Positions 15,425 through 24,995 are shown, counted from the stretch's first letter. The stretch: DNA of 64,000 nt from Fictibacillus enclensis (GCF_001457035.1 NZ_KQ758617.1:1798001-1862000); one strand, 5' to 3'. The notes: a model not told the origin generated them from the sequence alone. A program made the numbers and translations.

Positions 15425-15918
15425 ACCTCGCTCCTCAGCTGCTTCCCGGTGGCTTCAACCCACTCCACATACTCCGAGCCATGGAAATGCTGATTTATTT
15501 CTTTATGTAACCGGCCCAGCTGAAGCAGGAACTCCGCTTGATCTTCCTGCTGCCCCCATGTCCGCAAATATTCATAAATTGAATTTTTTCCTTCGGCGGA
15601 CATCTCCTGTTTTTTAGCCCCTTCTTCAGTGAGACTAACATACGAAATTCTCCGGTCATGATCCTTTTTCAGCATCTGCACCAACCCTTTTTCTTTCAAT
15701 CGTTTAATCACCTGCATTACGGTTGAAACATCCCATAATCCGAGTTGGGCAATACGTGATATGGTGGCTTCCTGTTCAAAGGATACAATCCACAAAATAT
15801 GCTGCTCCGCTTGTGTCAGGCCAAGCGCCTTAGCAGACTTTTGCCAATCTTCCTCCAAAACTTTATAGACTCCCCGCACATAATTCATCATCATATGCAT
15901 GTCCGCAACTTCACTCAT
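15412..15918 (-). CDS. MarR-family regulator resembling ScoC/Hpr
   Basis: 168 residues. The winged helix lies in the first two thirds: LTQAEQHILWIVSFEQEATISRIAQ, then WDVSTVMQVIKRLKEKGLV (recognition helix), then the wing DHDRRISYVSLTEEG. The segment HILWI...ISRIAQLG...VSTVM resembles Hpr/ScoC of B. subtilis more than small-molecule MarR sensors. Its target is unknown, and no divergent partner gene lies next to it. The ATG at 15918 has GGAGGG six bases upstream; the longer frame lacks one. It is a monocistronic unit with its own terminator. Confidence 0.85.
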   Translation of the reverse strand: MSEVADMHMMMNYVRGVYKVLEEDWQKSAKALGLTQAEQHILWIVSFEQEATISRIAQLGLWDVSTVMQVIKRLKEKGLVQMLKKDHDRRISYVSLTEEGAKKQEMSAEGKNSIYEYLRTWGQQEDQAEFLLQLGRLHKEINQHFHGSEYVEWVEATGKQLRSEVKTR

Positions 15919-16036
15919 CCTATCCCTCCGGCTCTTCATCCAATTTAAACATAATTTTCCACAATTAAACTACCACCAAATATACTAACAGCTGAGGTTC
16001 CTGTCAATTCAAACGTACAGCCTGCAATCAAGAAAA

Positions 16037-16072
16037 AAAGAGGGCCAACACAATTTCGTGGCTGGCCCTTTT
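16037..16072 (-). terminator. Terminator of the methylmalonyl operon
   Basis: AGGGCCAGCCACG / GTGTTGGCCCT hairpin followed by CTTTTTTT on the minus strand, directly after the yqjE stop. Confidence 0.85.
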
Positions 16073-16074
16073 TA

Positions 16075-17196
16075 TTATTCTCCTGCAACCTCTTGAATAA
16101 CTGCAACCACAATTTCAGCTGTTTTTACCAGTTCTTCAATTGGCATTTTTTCATTTTTGGTGTGAATGTCCTCATAGCCTACCGCCAGATTCACGGTTGG
16201 AATGCCATGTCCTGCGATCACGTTCGCATCACTTCCACCACCACTTTGCAGCAGGCGGTGAGGGCGGTTAACCCGTGCGGCCGCTTTTTTCGCAACTTCC
16301 ACGACATGGTCGCCATCTCCGAATTTAAACCCTGGATACATCACTTTTACAGCAACATCTGCACGGCCGCCAAGGCTTTCTGCCGTGTTTTCAAACGCTT
16401 CTTTCATCTTTGCAACCTGCTGTTCCATTTTTTCTGCGATGAGAGAACGTGCCTCTGCCAGAATGGAAACATGGTCGCATACAATGTTGGTTTGCGATCC
16501 GCCTTCAAACCTTCCAATATTAGCTGTTGTTTCTTCATCAATGCGGCCAAGCGGCATTTTTGAGACCGCCTTGGCTGCAATGGTAATTGCAGACACACCT
16601 TTTTCCGGTGCTACACCGGCATGTGCGGTTTTTCCATAAATATCAACAATCAGTTTGGCCTGAGTAGGAGCAGCCACAATGATGTCACCCACCTTGCCAT
16701 CACTGTCGAGTGCAAAACCGAATTTGGCGGTAAGCTTGGAAGGATCAAGTTCTTTTGCTCCTACGAGGCCGGATTCCTCACCCACGGTAATGATAAATTG
16801 AATATCACCGTGCTTAATATTTTTTTCTTTTAAAATTCTCACGGCTTCAAACATTGCCGACAGGCCAGCCTTGTCATCCGCTCCGAGAATGGTGGTTCCG
16901 TCTGTAACAACATATCCGTCCTTAATTGAAGGCTTGACGCCTACACCTGGCACCACTGTATCCATGTGTGATGTGAAATAAATCGGATCGATTCCCTCTT
17001 TATTCCCTTTCAGTGTGCAAATCAAATTGCCTGCTCCGTGTTCTGTTGTTGATTCGGCGTCATCCTCAAAAACTTCCACGCCCAAATCAGTGAATTTTTT
17101 AGTTAATACTTTGGAAATCTCTTTTTCAAATTTTGTTTCAGAATCGATCTGAACCAATTCCAAAAATTCATCCAGCAATCGTTGTTCATTTACCAT
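16075..17196 (-). CDS. yqjE: M20-family metallopeptidase, YqjE (peptidase T-like)
   Basis: 373 residues. Zinc-binding motifs: FTSHMDTVVPG (His-x-Asp, residues about 74-84), ILGADDKAGLSA (bridging Asp), VGEESGLVGA (catalytic Glu pair) and GGGSDANV with a late His in YEDIHTKNEK. A dimerisation domain is inserted in the middle (about 178-280). It is a cytoplasmic aminotripeptidase-like enzyme of unproven substrate. It is 15 bases downstream of the carboxyltransferase gene and ends the operon, in the same position as in B. subtilis. Confidence 0.92.
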   Translation of the reverse strand: MVNEQRLLDEFLELVQIDSETKFEKEISKVLTKKFTDLGVEVFEDDAESTTEHGAGNLICTLKGNKEGIDPIYFTSHMDTVVPGVGVKPSIKDGYVVTDGTTILGADDKAGLSAMFEAVRILKEKNIKHGDIQFIITVGEESGLVGAKELDPSKLTAKFGFALDSDGKVGDIIVAAPTQAKLIVDIYGKTAHAGVAPEKGVSAITIAAKAVSKMPLGRIDEETTANIGRFEGGSQTNIVCDHVSILAEARSLIAEKMEQQVAKMKEAFENTAESLGGRADVAVKVMYPGFKFGDGDHVVEVAKKAAARVNRPHRLLQSGGGSDANVIAGHGIPTVNLAVGYEDIHTKNEKMPIEELVKTAEIVVAVIQEVAGE

Positions 17197-17211
17197 TATG
17201 TCTTTCCTCCA

Positions 17212-18762
17212 TTATAACGGGATATTGCCATGTTTTTTCCAGGGCCGTTCTTCCTGTTTTGTGCGCAGCATTTCAAGAGCCTGGATGCACTTGATCCTAG
17301 TGTCACGCGGATCGATTACATCATCAACCATGCCCCTTGCCGCCGCAACATAAGGATTGGCAAACTTCGTGCGGTATTCATCGATTTTAGCCTGTCTGGT
17401 CGCTTCTGGATTCTCACTTTGCTCAATTTCTCTTGCAAAAATAATATTGGCAGCTCCCTGAGGCCCCATCACGGCAATCTCCGCATTAGGCCAGGCAAAA
17501 ACCAGATCCGCCCCGATCGATTTGCTGTTTAATGCCACATAGGCACCGCCATATGCCTTACGGGTGATTACGGTGATTTTCGGAACAGTGGCTTCGGAAT
17601 AGGCATAAAGAATTTTGGCTCCGTGTCTTATGATTCCGCCATGCTCCTGTTTAATTCCTGGAAAAAACCCGGTGACGTCCTCAAAGGTGATGATCGGAAT
17701 ATTGAAAGCGTCACAAAACCGAATAAAGCGCGATGCCTTATCCGAAGAATCAATATCAAGGCCGCCAGCCATCACTTTTGGCTGATTACATACTAATCCT
17801 ACCACTTCTCCCTTGATCCTTGCAAAACCAACGACTATATTTCTCGCAAAATGAGCGTGCACCTCCAAAAACGTATCGGAGTCAACCACCTGCTCGATTA
17901 CTTTTCGTACATCGTATGGTTTGGTTGCATCAACAGGAACCACGTCAGCAATTTCAGGAAGGTCATCGCTTGCTTGCGGATTTCCTTCCTTGATGTCCGA
18001 TTTTTCTTTATTATTCTGAGGAAGCAGTTCCACCAAAGCTCTCACCTGTTCGAGAACCTCAGCCTCCGTTTCGCCCATAAAATGAGCATTTCCACTTTTC
18101 GTGCTGTGAACTTTTGCCCCTCCAAGATCTTCAGAAGAAATCTTTTCACCCGTCACGGTCTCAATTACTTTTGGCCCCGTAATGAACATCTGGCTCGTTT
18201 TTTCCACCATGAACACAAAGTCGGTAATCGCCGGTGAATAAACCGCGCCGCCTGCACACGGTCCCAGGATCACCGAGATTTGTGGGATTACCCCCGAGTA
18301 GATGGAGTTTCTGTAGAAAATTTGCCCATAGCCATCGAGCGACACAACCCCTTCCTGGATGCGTGCTCCACCTGAATCATTCAATCCGATGAAAGGTGTA
18401 CCGTTCTTGGCTGCAAGGTCCATGACATTGGCGATCTTATGGGCATGCATCTCGCCAAGCGCACCGCCAAAAACGGTAAAGTCCTGAGCAAACAAATATA
18501 CCGGACGGCCGTGAATTTTTCCATACCCCGTGACCACACCTTCCCCGGGAGCTTTCATATTTTCCAGGCCAAAGTCGGTACACCGGTGTTCAATAAAGGG
18601 GTTCAGCTCAATGAAGCTGCCTTCATCAAGCAACAGGTCAATCCGTTCCCTGGCCGTTAATTTTCCCCGCTCATGCTGCTTGTCGATTTTATCATCTCCA
18701 CCGCCAAGCTCGATTTCACGTTTTCTGTCATATAATTCATCCATTTTATCGTACATATCCAT
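17212..18762 (-). CDS. yqjD: Propionyl/methylmalonyl-CoA carboxylase carboxyltransferase subunit (YqjD)
   Basis: 516 residues, with the two crotonase-like halves of biotin-dependent carboxyltransferases. The N half has GGALGEMHAHKI and NDSGGARIQEGV; the C half has VTGFFPGIKQEHGGIIRHGAKILYAYSEA, KAYGGAYVALNSK and the terminal RGMVDDVIDP. It transfers the carboxyl group from biotin to an acyl-CoA, most likely propionyl-CoA. No biotin carboxylase or biotin carrier gene is beside it; the accBC genes 30 kb away or others must supply them. Its ATG directly follows the stop of the B12/epimerase gene (TAAATG). Confidence 0.93.
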   Translation of the reverse strand: MDMYDKMDELYDRKREIELGGGDDKIDKQHERGKLTARERIDLLLDEGSFIELNPFIEHRCTDFGLENMKAPGEGVVTGYGKIHGRPVYLFAQDFTVFGGALGEMHAHKIANVMDLAAKNGTPFIGLNDSGGARIQEGVVSLDGYGQIFYRNSIYSGVIPQISVILGPCAGGAVYSPAITDFVFMVEKTSQMFITGPKVIETVTGEKISSEDLGGAKVHSTKSGNAHFMGETEAEVLEQVRALVELLPQNNKEKSDIKEGNPQASDDLPEIADVVPVDATKPYDVRKVIEQVVDSDTFLEVHAHFARNIVVGFARIKGEVVGLVCNQPKVMAGGLDIDSSDKASRFIRFCDAFNIPIITFEDVTGFFPGIKQEHGGIIRHGAKILYAYSEATVPKITVITRKAYGGAYVALNSKSIGADLVFAWPNAEIAVMGPQGAANIIFAREIEQSENPEATRQAKIDEYRTKFANPYVAAARGMVDDVIDPRDTRIKCIQALEMLRTKQEERPWKKHGNIPL

Positions 18763-19611
18763 TTAGGAAGCGCCTCCTTCAATTTCTGTTTTGTCACACA
18801 GTTCGAACAGCACCTTGTGTGCGGAAGAAGGATGAATAAACGCAATGGAAGCACCGCCGGCACCTTTTACCGGTTCTTCCTGAATCATTTTGATGCCTGC
18901 ATTTTTAAGCTCACCGATCCGCTCTGAAATTCCTTCCACGCCAAGGGCGACATGATGAACCCCCTGCCCCCGTTTTGTGATGAATTGCCTGATCGGGCTC
19001 TCTTCACTTAACGGTTCAAGCAGCTCGAGGCGGCTCTCACCAATTTTGATAAAAGCCACCTTTACGTTTTGTGAAGGCACTTCTTCAATAGCTTCAAGTT
19101 TCAAACCAAGCGTGTTCACGTAAAACGGAAGTACTTCGTCCAAGGATTCAACTGCTATTCCAATATGATCGATTTTTTTGGGAGGCTCCATGCCGATTGA
19201 AGCGGGATAGCCGTCCCGGGCACGAACCGCGGCTTCAATGAACTTTGCCGTTTCAATAGTGGGTGTGCCAGGAGTAAATATTTTTTGGACGCCTGCCGAT
19301 TCTAGAAACGGGATATCCTCCCATGGAATCACACCTCCGCCAACGACGATGATATCACCCGCTCCGCGTTCCTTTAAAAGAGCCATCACTTCCGGAAACA
19401 GTTCATTATGGGCACCTGAAAGACATGATAATCCAATGGCATCCACATCCTCCTGCACGGCGGCTGCCACGATTTGCTGCGGCGTCTGACGAAGCCCTGT
19501 ATAGATAACCTCCATGCCATAATCGCGAAGAGCCTGAGAAATAACCAGCGCTCCCCGGTCATGCCCATCCAGGCCTGGTTTCGCAACCAGCACACGTATT
19601 TTCTTATTCAT
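18763..19611 (-). CDS. Fusion: methylmalonyl-CoA mutase B12-binding domain plus methylmalonyl-CoA epimerase
   Basis: 282 residues in two domains. Residues 1-135 are a cobalamin-binding Rossmann domain: [15 protein letters not shown] (the D-x-H-x-x-G lower-ligand motif), GLSCLSGAH and VVGGGVIP. Residues about 147-275 form a vicinal-oxygen-chelate epimerase: [12 protein letters not shown], then VHHVALGVE and VLFELC supply metal ligands His, His and Glu. The first half completes the mutase encoded by the gene upstream. The second half interconverts (S)- and (R)-methylmalonyl-CoA. Elsewhere these are usually separate genes, so the fusion channels two sequential steps into one chain. It could be read as two genes in frame, but no internal start with a ribosome site was noticed. 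Confidence 0.9.
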   Translation of the reverse strand: MNKKIRVLVAKPGLDGHDRGALVISQALRDYGMEVIYTGLRQTPQQIVAAAVQEDVDAIGLSCLSGAHNELFPEVMALLKERGAGDIIVVGGGVIPWEDIPFLESAGVQKIFTPGTPTIETAKFIEAAVRARDGYPASIGMEPPKKIDHIGIAVESLDEVLPFYVNTLGLKLEAIEEVPSQNVKVAFIKIGESRLELLEPLSEESPIRQFITKRGQGVHHVALGVEGISERIGELKNAGIKMIQEEPVKGAGGASIAFIHPSSAHKVLFELCDKTEIEGGAS

Positions 19612-19632
19612 TGTTCATCCACTCCTGTCTGT

Positions 19633-21276
19633 CTATACTCCCGTATACTCTCCAAACTCTTCCCGAAGAATGCCGCAGATTTCTCCAATTGTGCAATAAT
19701 CACGAACACAGTCCACAATAAGCGGCATCAGGTTTTCTGTCCCCTTTGCTCCTAGACGCAACGCTTCCAACCGAGCGCTCGCTCGGTCTTGGTCCCTTGA
19801 GTTCCGCAATCGCGTCAGTTTTTCCTTCTGCTTTTCACCGAGGGTCGGGTCTACACGTAAGAGTTCCGGCCTCACTTCATTCTCAAGGGTGTACGAGTTC
19901 ATCCCGACAATGATTTCTTCACCTTTTTCGATCGCCTTTTGAGTTTCATAGGCTGTATGATGAATCTCCCGCTGCATGTATCCTTGCTCGACCGCGGCCA
20001 CTGCTCCGCCAAGGGATTCAATTTTCTCGAGATATTTTCCAACCTCTTCTTCCATGACATCGGTCAAGTGTTCCACAAAGTACGAGCCGGCAAGTGGGTC
20101 CACCGTGTCTGCCACGCCACTTTCATGAGCGATGATCTGCTGCGTCCTGAGCGCAATTCTCGCAGAATCTTCGGTAGGAAGGGCGAGTGCCTCATCCCTG
20201 GAATTGGTATGCAAACTTTGTGTTCCTCCCATAACCGCAGCCAGCGCCTGCAGGGTAACCCGAACAATATTATTGTCAGGCTGCTGTGCAGTCAAGGTGG
20301 ATCCCCCCGTCTGGGTATGAAAGCGAAGCTGCCAGCTTTTCGGATTTCGGGCGCCATATGTATCCTTCATCAATTTTGCCCAGATTCTCCTGGCAGCACG
20401 GAATTTGGCAACCTCTTCAAAAAACTGGTTATGAGCGTTAAAGAAAAAGGCCAGTCTCGGCGCAAAATCATCAATGTTCAAACCGGCTTCAATCGCGGCA
20501 TCCACATAGGCTTTGCCATTGGCAATGGTAAAGGCAAGCTCCTGAACTGCATTAGCTCCTGCTTCCCGAATATGGTAGCCTGATATGCTGATCGTATTCC
20601 ATTTCGGCACCTGTTCTTTACAATATGCAAAAATATCGGTAATCAGCCTCATGGAAGGCTTTGGCGGAAAAATATACGTTCCTCTTGCAATATATTCTTT
20701 TAAAATATCATTTTGAATAGTACCAGATATCGTTTCCGGCGAAATTCCCTGCTTTTCAGCCACCACGATATACATGGCAAGGAGCACGGATGCCGGAGCA
20801 TTGATCGTCATCGACGTGCTCACCTGGTCAAGGGGGATCTCCCGTAAAAGCGCTTCCATATCTTCGAGCGAATCAATGGCAACTCCTACTTTCCCCACTT
20901 CTCCCTTGGACATGGAGTGGTCGGAATCGTAGCCAATCTGTGTTGGCAAATCAAAAGCCACGGAAAGACCGGTTTGCCCTTGCTGCAAAAGGTAACGAAA
21001 CCGCTTGTTCGTCTCTTCGGCTGATCCGAACCCGGCATACTGCCTCATGGTCCAGTAGCGAGCCCGGTACATGGTCGGCTGTATTCCCCGCGTATATGGA
21101 TATTCGCCAGGAAGTCCGAGTTTTTCTATATCATAGTTTTCCTGTTCTGCACCGTAAAGTCGGCTGATTTCAAATTTGGAACTGGTCTCGAATCGTTCCT
21201 TTCTCTCTGGAAACCGCTGCATGCTTTTCTCTGTGGCCAGCTTCCACTTTTTCACTCGCTCCTGATGTTTTATCAT
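19633..21276 (-). CDS. Methylmalonyl-CoA mutase, large (substrate-binding) subunit
   Basis: 547 residues, a TIM barrel without the B12 domain, which is encoded by the next gene. Substrate-pocket residues support methylmalonyl-CoA rather than isobutyryl- or 2-hydroxyisobutyryl-CoA. Tyr is present in RQYAGFG (Phe in isobutyryl-CoA mutase), and Arg in [13 protein letters not shown] (Gln in the isobutyryl enzyme). [11 protein letters not shown] and [12 protein letters not shown] are intact. It converts (R)-methylmalonyl-CoA to succinyl-CoA with adenosylcobalamin. The ATG at 21276 has AGGAGG seven bases upstream; the frame opens at 21294 without one. A cre-like box upstream suggests CcpA repression. 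Confidence 0.93.
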   Translation of the reverse strand: MIKHQERVKKWKLATEKSMQRFPERKERFETSSKFEISRLYGAEQENYDIEKLGLPGEYPYTRGIQPTMYRARYWTMRQYAGFGSAEETNKRFRYLLQQGQTGLSVAFDLPTQIGYDSDHSMSKGEVGKVGVAIDSLEDMEALLREIPLDQVSTSMTINAPASVLLAMYIVVAEKQGISPETISGTIQNDILKEYIARGTYIFPPKPSMRLITDIFAYCKEQVPKWNTISISGYHIREAGANAVQELAFTIANGKAYVDAAIEAGLNIDDFAPRLAFFFNAHNQFFEEVAKFRAARRIWAKLMKDTYGARNPKSWQLRFHTQTGGSTLTAQQPDNNIVRVTLQALAAVMGGTQSLHTNSRDEALALPTEDSARIALRTQQIIAHESGVADTVDPLAGSYFVEHLTDVMEEEVGKYLEKIESLGGAVAAVEQGYMQREIHHTAYETQKAIEKGEEIIVGMNSYTLENEVRPELLRVDPTLGEKQKEKLTRLRNSRDQDRASARLEALRLGAKGTENLMPLIVDCVRDYCTIGEICGILREEFGEYTGV

Positions 21277-21333
21277 ATGGTTGCCTCCTGTCACCTATCA
21301 TTCGACATTATCTTCCCTATGATTACTTTCTTT

Positions 21334-21348
21334 TTGAAAACGCTTTTT
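21334..21348. promoter_or_regulatory. Candidate cre (CcpA) site upstream of the methylmalonyl operon
   Basis: TTGAAAACGCTTTTT fits the cre consensus WTGNAANCGNWNNCW except for the penultimate C. It lies about 60-70 bases before the mutase start, a common place for catabolite repression. Confidence 0.5.
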
Positions 21349-21441
21349 CCTTCTTTTTCTCTCAAAATAATGAGAAAACGCAGGAATCCTTGTAACATGG
21401 TTCAAATCTTTGTACAATAACAGTGGATAAGGAGGGTTGGT

Positions 21442-21534
21442 ATGTCCCAAAAAGTAATCAAGACCGTCGTTTTTATCATGCTGGCATCCTTGCTGCTGAC
21501 AACCTTGATGGCCGGAATCAGCGCTTTCTTTTAA
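21442..21534 (+). CDS. Prli42-type stressosome miniprotein
   Basis: 30 residues: a short basic N-terminus (MSQKVIKT) and one membrane helix to the C-terminus (VVFIMLASLLLTTLMAGISAFF). Length, Lys pattern and helix match Prli42, the membrane anchor that tethers the stressosome in Listeria. GGAGGG lies six bases before the ATG and a terminator follows the stop. Firmicutes genomes often have it near yqjA, as here. The stressosome link is by family; nothing in the window tests it. Confidence 0.78.
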   Translation: MSQKVIKTVVFIMLASLLLTTLMAGISAFF

Positions 21535-21548
21535 TAGTAGAGATAAAA

Positions 21549-21578
21549 AAAAAATAAGCCTTGTCGGCTTATTTTTTT
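21549..21578. terminator. Bidirectional terminator between prli42 and yqjA
   Basis: AAAATAAGCC / GGCTTATTTT stem, loop TTGTC, with A and T runs on either side. Confidence 0.88.
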
Positions 21579-21579
21579 A

Positions 21580-22539
21580 TTATATGTCGCTTTTCTTGAA
21601 AGCTTTTTTGATCAGAAGGTAGCGTTCGATTTCGTTCAGGAGATGATGAAGCTTGGAGCGGGTTTCAAATTCCGCCCGGTCTTTTGGCAGATCCATCTCA
21701 CGGAATTTATCTCTCATCTTTTCAATGCTGTCCAGGTAAATGACCGCCGTATTTCCGGGATGAACCGCTTCGCTCAGTTCACCAAAGAAGTCTCCGAGAA
21801 TATAGCCCTGTATATACCGCTCATCAATGGATGACAAAATGGGGATCATCCGTTCAATCAGCTCCAGTTGTTTTTCCCTCATTTTGAAATAATGATAATA
21901 CTCATTTTCATAACGAACTGTATGATTCTCCACGTCACGGAACGCAAGGTCTTTCCCTTCATCAATCAGCTGTGCCGATCTCGTGATCTCTTTTCCGTCC
22001 CACAAATGCTCATGATCATACAAATAGGCACGAAATTCAAGAAAGATGGCTTTAAACTGATCCTCAAGGTCCCCTTGAATCTTTTTGAGTGTAAGCTCCA
22101 TGCTTGGCATATAGAGGTTAACCAGCAGTGCCATACCGATTCCGATGGTGATCAGCGCCACTTCATTTCCGGCCGCCTTCCAGCTGATATATTCAAGGGT
22201 ATACAAATGAAGGATGATAACCGAGCTTGTAATGATCCCCTCTTTTAAATTCAACCAGACAAGCACGGGAAAAAACAGCAGGATCAAAAGTCCAATGCTC
22301 CAGGGATGGTAACCAAGTACGGTGAAAAAAATGGCCGCGAACACAATGCCGATGAGACAGGCGGCAAAACGCTCCCAGGAGGTGATCAGCGATCTCTTCT
22401 GGGTAACTTTAACGCATAGAATCGTCAGAATTCCTGCCGAGCTGTAAAACTCAAGACCGAGCCATTGAGCGATTCCGATCGCCAGTGCCGTTCCAATTGC
22501 TGTTTTTATTGTTCTGTAGCCGACTTTAATGGCTGGCAT
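21580..22539 (-). CDS. yqjA: Aromatic acid exporter-like membrane protein, YqjA
   Basis: 319 residues. The N-terminal half (about 8-145) has about six hydrophobic segments with RTIKTAIGTALAIGIAQWLGLEFYSSAGILTI, the ArAE_1 signature. The C-terminal half is a long soluble helical domain rich in Glu, Arg and Tyr. The family is annotated as aromatic acid exporters, but YqjA of B. subtilis has no proven substrate. It stands alone, between a shared terminator and the amino acid transporter operon. Confidence 0.88.
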   Translation of the reverse strand: MPAIKVGYRTIKTAIGTALAIGIAQWLGLEFYSSAGILTILCVKVTQKRSLITSWERFAACLIGIVFAAIFFTVLGYHPWSIGLLILLFFPVLVWLNLKEGIITSSVIILHLYTLEYISWKAAGNEVALITIGIGMALLVNLYMPSMELTLKKIQGDLEDQFKAIFLEFRAYLYDHEHLWDGKEITRSAQLIDEGKDLAFRDVENHTVRYENEYYHYFKMREKQLELIERMIPILSSIDERYIQGYILGDFFGELSEAVHPGNTAVIYLDSIEKMRDKFREMDLPKDRAEFETRSKLHHLLNEIERYLLIKKAFKKSDI

Positions 22540-22636
22540 AGCTGTCTTCCTTTCTTACATTCTCCGTTACACAATACTTATTATCTTGCAGGACAAACAT
22601 AAAAAGCGCAAGTTTCTTTGAGGCCTAAACATAAAA

Positions 22637-22664
22637 AAGAAGAGACCCTTTAAGGTCTCTTACA
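22637..22664 (-). terminator. Terminator of the amino acid ABC transporter operon
   Basis: AAGAGACC / GGTCTCTT-type stem followed by CTTTTTT on the minus strand. It overlaps the end of the ATPase gene. Confidence 0.8.
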
Positions 22665-23382
22665 GTACTTTTTCAAGAAAAGCTTGTGCTCTTTCGCTTT
22701 TGGGCTTAGCGAAAAATTCTGCCGGTACGGCATCTTCCACGAGGATACCGCCATCAAGAAACAATACCCGGTCTGCCACTTCCTTCGCAAATCCCATTTC
22801 ATGGGTCACGATAGCCATGGTCATTCCGCTTTGGGCGAGTGATTTCATGACATCGAGCACCTCTTTTACCATTTCGGGATCTAGTGCAGAAGTAGGTTCA
22901 TCAAACAGCATCACTTCAGGGTTCATGGCCAGCGCCCGGGCGATGGCCACACGCTGTTTTTGTCCTCCGGAAAGGCGGCCAGGATATTCTCCTTCTTTGT
23001 CCGCCAGTCCCACTCTTTTCAGCAATTCGCGGGCCGCAGCTTCCGCTTCTCGCTTTGCCGTTTTGTTCACAGTAACCGGCGCATATGTCAGATTATCCAG
23101 AACGGTCATGTGCGGAAACAGATGAAAATGCTGAAAGACCATACCAATCTTCTTGCGCACCTGCTGGATTTTGGATGCCTGGGTTGTAACCTCTTGGTCT
23201 TTGAACAGAATCGTTCCTTCTGTTGGTTCCTCCAGCATATTAATGCAGCGGAGAAAAGTAGATTTACCGGATCCCGATGGCCCGATCACAGCCACGACTT
23301 CTCCCTGTCCGATTTCAGTCGAAATGCCTTTAAGGACTTCGTTTTTTCCAAATGTTTTATGAAGGTTTTCTATTTTAATCAC
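22660..23382 (-). CDS. Polar amino acid ABC transporter ATP-binding protein (ArtM/YqiZ-like)
   Basis: 240 residues, a complete ABC ATPase: Walker [10 protein letters not shown] (about 33-41), Q-loop [13 protein letters not shown], signature [14 protein letters not shown], Walker [15 protein letters not shown] and the switch His in VTHEMGF. The pattern is that of the polar amino acid group (HisP/GlnQ). It overlaps the end of the permease gene by 8 bases and works with it. In B. subtilis the corresponding operon is an arginine transporter. The lysine/arginine/glutamine choice cannot be fixed here. Confidence 0.93.
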   Translation of the reverse strand: MIKIENLHKTFGKNEVLKGISTEIGQGEVVAVIGPSGSGKSTFLRCINMLEEPTEGTILFKDQEVTTQASKIQQVRKKIGMVFQHFHLFPHMTVLDNLTYAPVTVNKTAKREAEAAARELLKRVGLADKEGEYPGRLSGGQKQRVAIARALAMNPEVMLFDEPTSALDPEMVKEVLDVMKSLAQSGMTMAIVTHEMGFAKEVADRVLFLDGGILVEDAVPAEFFAKPKSERAQAFLEKVL

Positions 23383-24841
23383 CGCGGCTCATTCTCCTTT
23401 CAAGCATGCGTCCAAGAACCGTTAAGGCCATCACCATTAAATAGTAAATGATCCCCGCCGTAATCAGCGGCTCAAAGTAACGATAGGTGTCTGCACCTAC
23501 GATTTGCGCACGTCTCATAATATCCGTCGTACCAATTACGGCAATAATGGCCGATTCTTTGGTCAGCGTAATAAACTCATTCATCAGCGCCGGCAGTATA
23601 TTTTTTAATGCCTGCGGTAAAATGATCTGGCGCATCATGGAGCCGTATGAAACACCGAGCGCCATGGAAGCCTCGCGCTGTCCTTTATCCACCCCGTTGA
23701 TTCCTGCACGGATAATCTCTGAAACATAAGCTGCAGAATTCAGTCCGAACGTCAGCACACCGGCCAGGAATGGCTCGATTTTATAGCCGGTCAGCTGAGG
23801 AGTGGCATTGTAAATAATCAAAAGCTGAAGAATGAGCGGTGTTCCCCGGAAAATCGAAGTATAAGCATCGGCTCCCCAGCGGAGAACATTCACTTTGCTG
23901 ATTTTAAACAGCGCAAGGATTGTTCCGAGTACAAACCCCAATAGAATGGACACGACCACAAATTTAAGTGTGGTCAGAATTCCTTTTAAGATGTAGGGAA
24001 TAGAAGGCATGATGGTTGAAAAATCGACGATTGATTTCTTTTCTGCCTTTTTCTCTGTTTTAGGTTCAAACCATTTCTTCGCGTATTGATCGAGCTCCCC
24101 GTTCTTCTTCATGGCTGCAATTTCTTTGTTGAACTTCTCCGTCAGGCCGCTGCCTTTTTGGAGGGCTACCGCCGAACCCGCAGAAGCAGATCCGGGGATG
24201 ACAAACGAACTGAGATCGGGGTTTTTGTTCAAATATTCAATGGCGACTCCGTCTTCGATGACAGCGGCATTAAATCGTTTAGACATAATTTCCTGTACTA
24301 GATCTGGAACTTTATTTCTTTTTTCAATGGATACATTGTCCACTTTGTCCGCGATTTTCTTTGCTTCTTTTTCCTGTATGGAACCGAGCTGCACACCAAT
24401 CGCTTTTCCTTTGAGGTCCTCAATCTTCTTGATTTTCGGATCGTTGGTAACGATTAGTTGTTTCGCTTTATAATAGGTATCGGAAAAATCCACTTTCTGC
24501 TTACGTTCGGCATTGGGCGTCATTCCCGCCATGACGAAATCAACCCGCTTTGCATCTAAAGCAGGCACCAGACCGTTAAAATCCATATCTTTAATCACGA
24601 GATTATAGCCGAGCTTGTCCGCAATATGTCTGGCCACATCGACGTCAAAACCAATAATTTTGTTGCCTTTCACCGTATCGATATACTCATATGGCGCGTA
24701 ATCAGCAGATGTTCCCATGACCAGCGTTTTATTGTGTTTCTCCTTAGCTGCCGCCTGATGCTGTCCTGGCAGTACGTTCCCAGCCAGACTGAAAATGAGC
24801 AGCAACGCCAGCGTCAGCAGCACGTGCGTTTTTTTTAACAT
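23375..24841 (-). CDS. Fused substrate-binding protein and permease of an amino acid ABC transporter
   Basis: 488 residues. Residues 1-32 are a signal peptide or anchor without a lipobox Cys. About 37-265 form a type-II periplasmic binding domain ([49 protein letters not shown]). About 280-480 form the permease, with the conserved EAA loop [19 protein letters not shown]. In B. subtilis the two functions are separate genes (yqiX and yqiY); here they are one chain, as in GlnP-type transporters of lactic acid bacteria. Palindromic ARG-box-like sites lie in the region upstream, so AhrC control by arginine is plausible. Confidence 0.92.
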   Translation of the reverse strand: MLKKTHVLLTLALLLIFSLAGNVLPGQHQAAAKEKHNKTLVMGTSADYAPYEYIDTVKGNKIIGFDVDVARHIADKLGYNLVIKDMDFNGLVPALDAKRVDFVMAGMTPNAERKQKVDFSDTYYKAKQLIVTNDPKIKKIEDLKGKAIGVQLGSIQEKEAKKIADKVDNVSIEKRNKVPDLVQEIMSKRFNAAVIEDGVAIEYLNKNPDLSSFVIPGSASAGSAVALQKGSGLTEKFNKEIAAMKKNGELDQYAKKWFEPKTEKKAEKKSIVDFSTIMPSIPYILKGILTTLKFVVVSILLGFVLGTILALFKISKVNVLRWGADAYTSIFRGTPLILQLLIIYNATPQLTGYKIEPFLAGVLTFGLNSAAYVSEIIRAGINGVDKGQREASMALGVSYGSMMRQIILPQALKNILPALMNEFITLTKESAIIAVIGTTDIMRRAQIVGADTYRYFEPLITAGIIYYLMVMALTVLGRMLERRMSRGD

Positions 24842-24875
24842 TCGTTATCCCCCTACTCTCTGATTGATCTCTATT

Positions 24876-24995
24876 TGAAATTTATACATTCATATTTATT
24901 CAATATAATGCATTTTAACACAAAAAGTGAGGAAAGTAAGTTTTTTGATAATTCCGAATGTATTTCTATACATTGCTATGTATAATTTTTGCATA
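24876..24995 (-). promoter_or_regulatory. Candidate ArgR/AhrC operator region of the amino acid transporter
   Basis: An 18-bp palindrome AATGTATTTCTATACATT (24957-24974, 7-bp arms, 4-bp centre) has the size and layout of an ARG box. A weaker copy, ATGTATAATTTTTGCAT, follows at 24978-24994. Repeated TGAAT/ATTCA half-sites lie at about 24886-24903, nearer the gene. The ahrC repressor is encoded elsewhere in this window. Confidence 0.4.

Noticed and set aside
19939-20583. 214-codon plus-strand frame within the mutase gene
   Set aside because: Antisense shadow of a strongly conserved enzyme.
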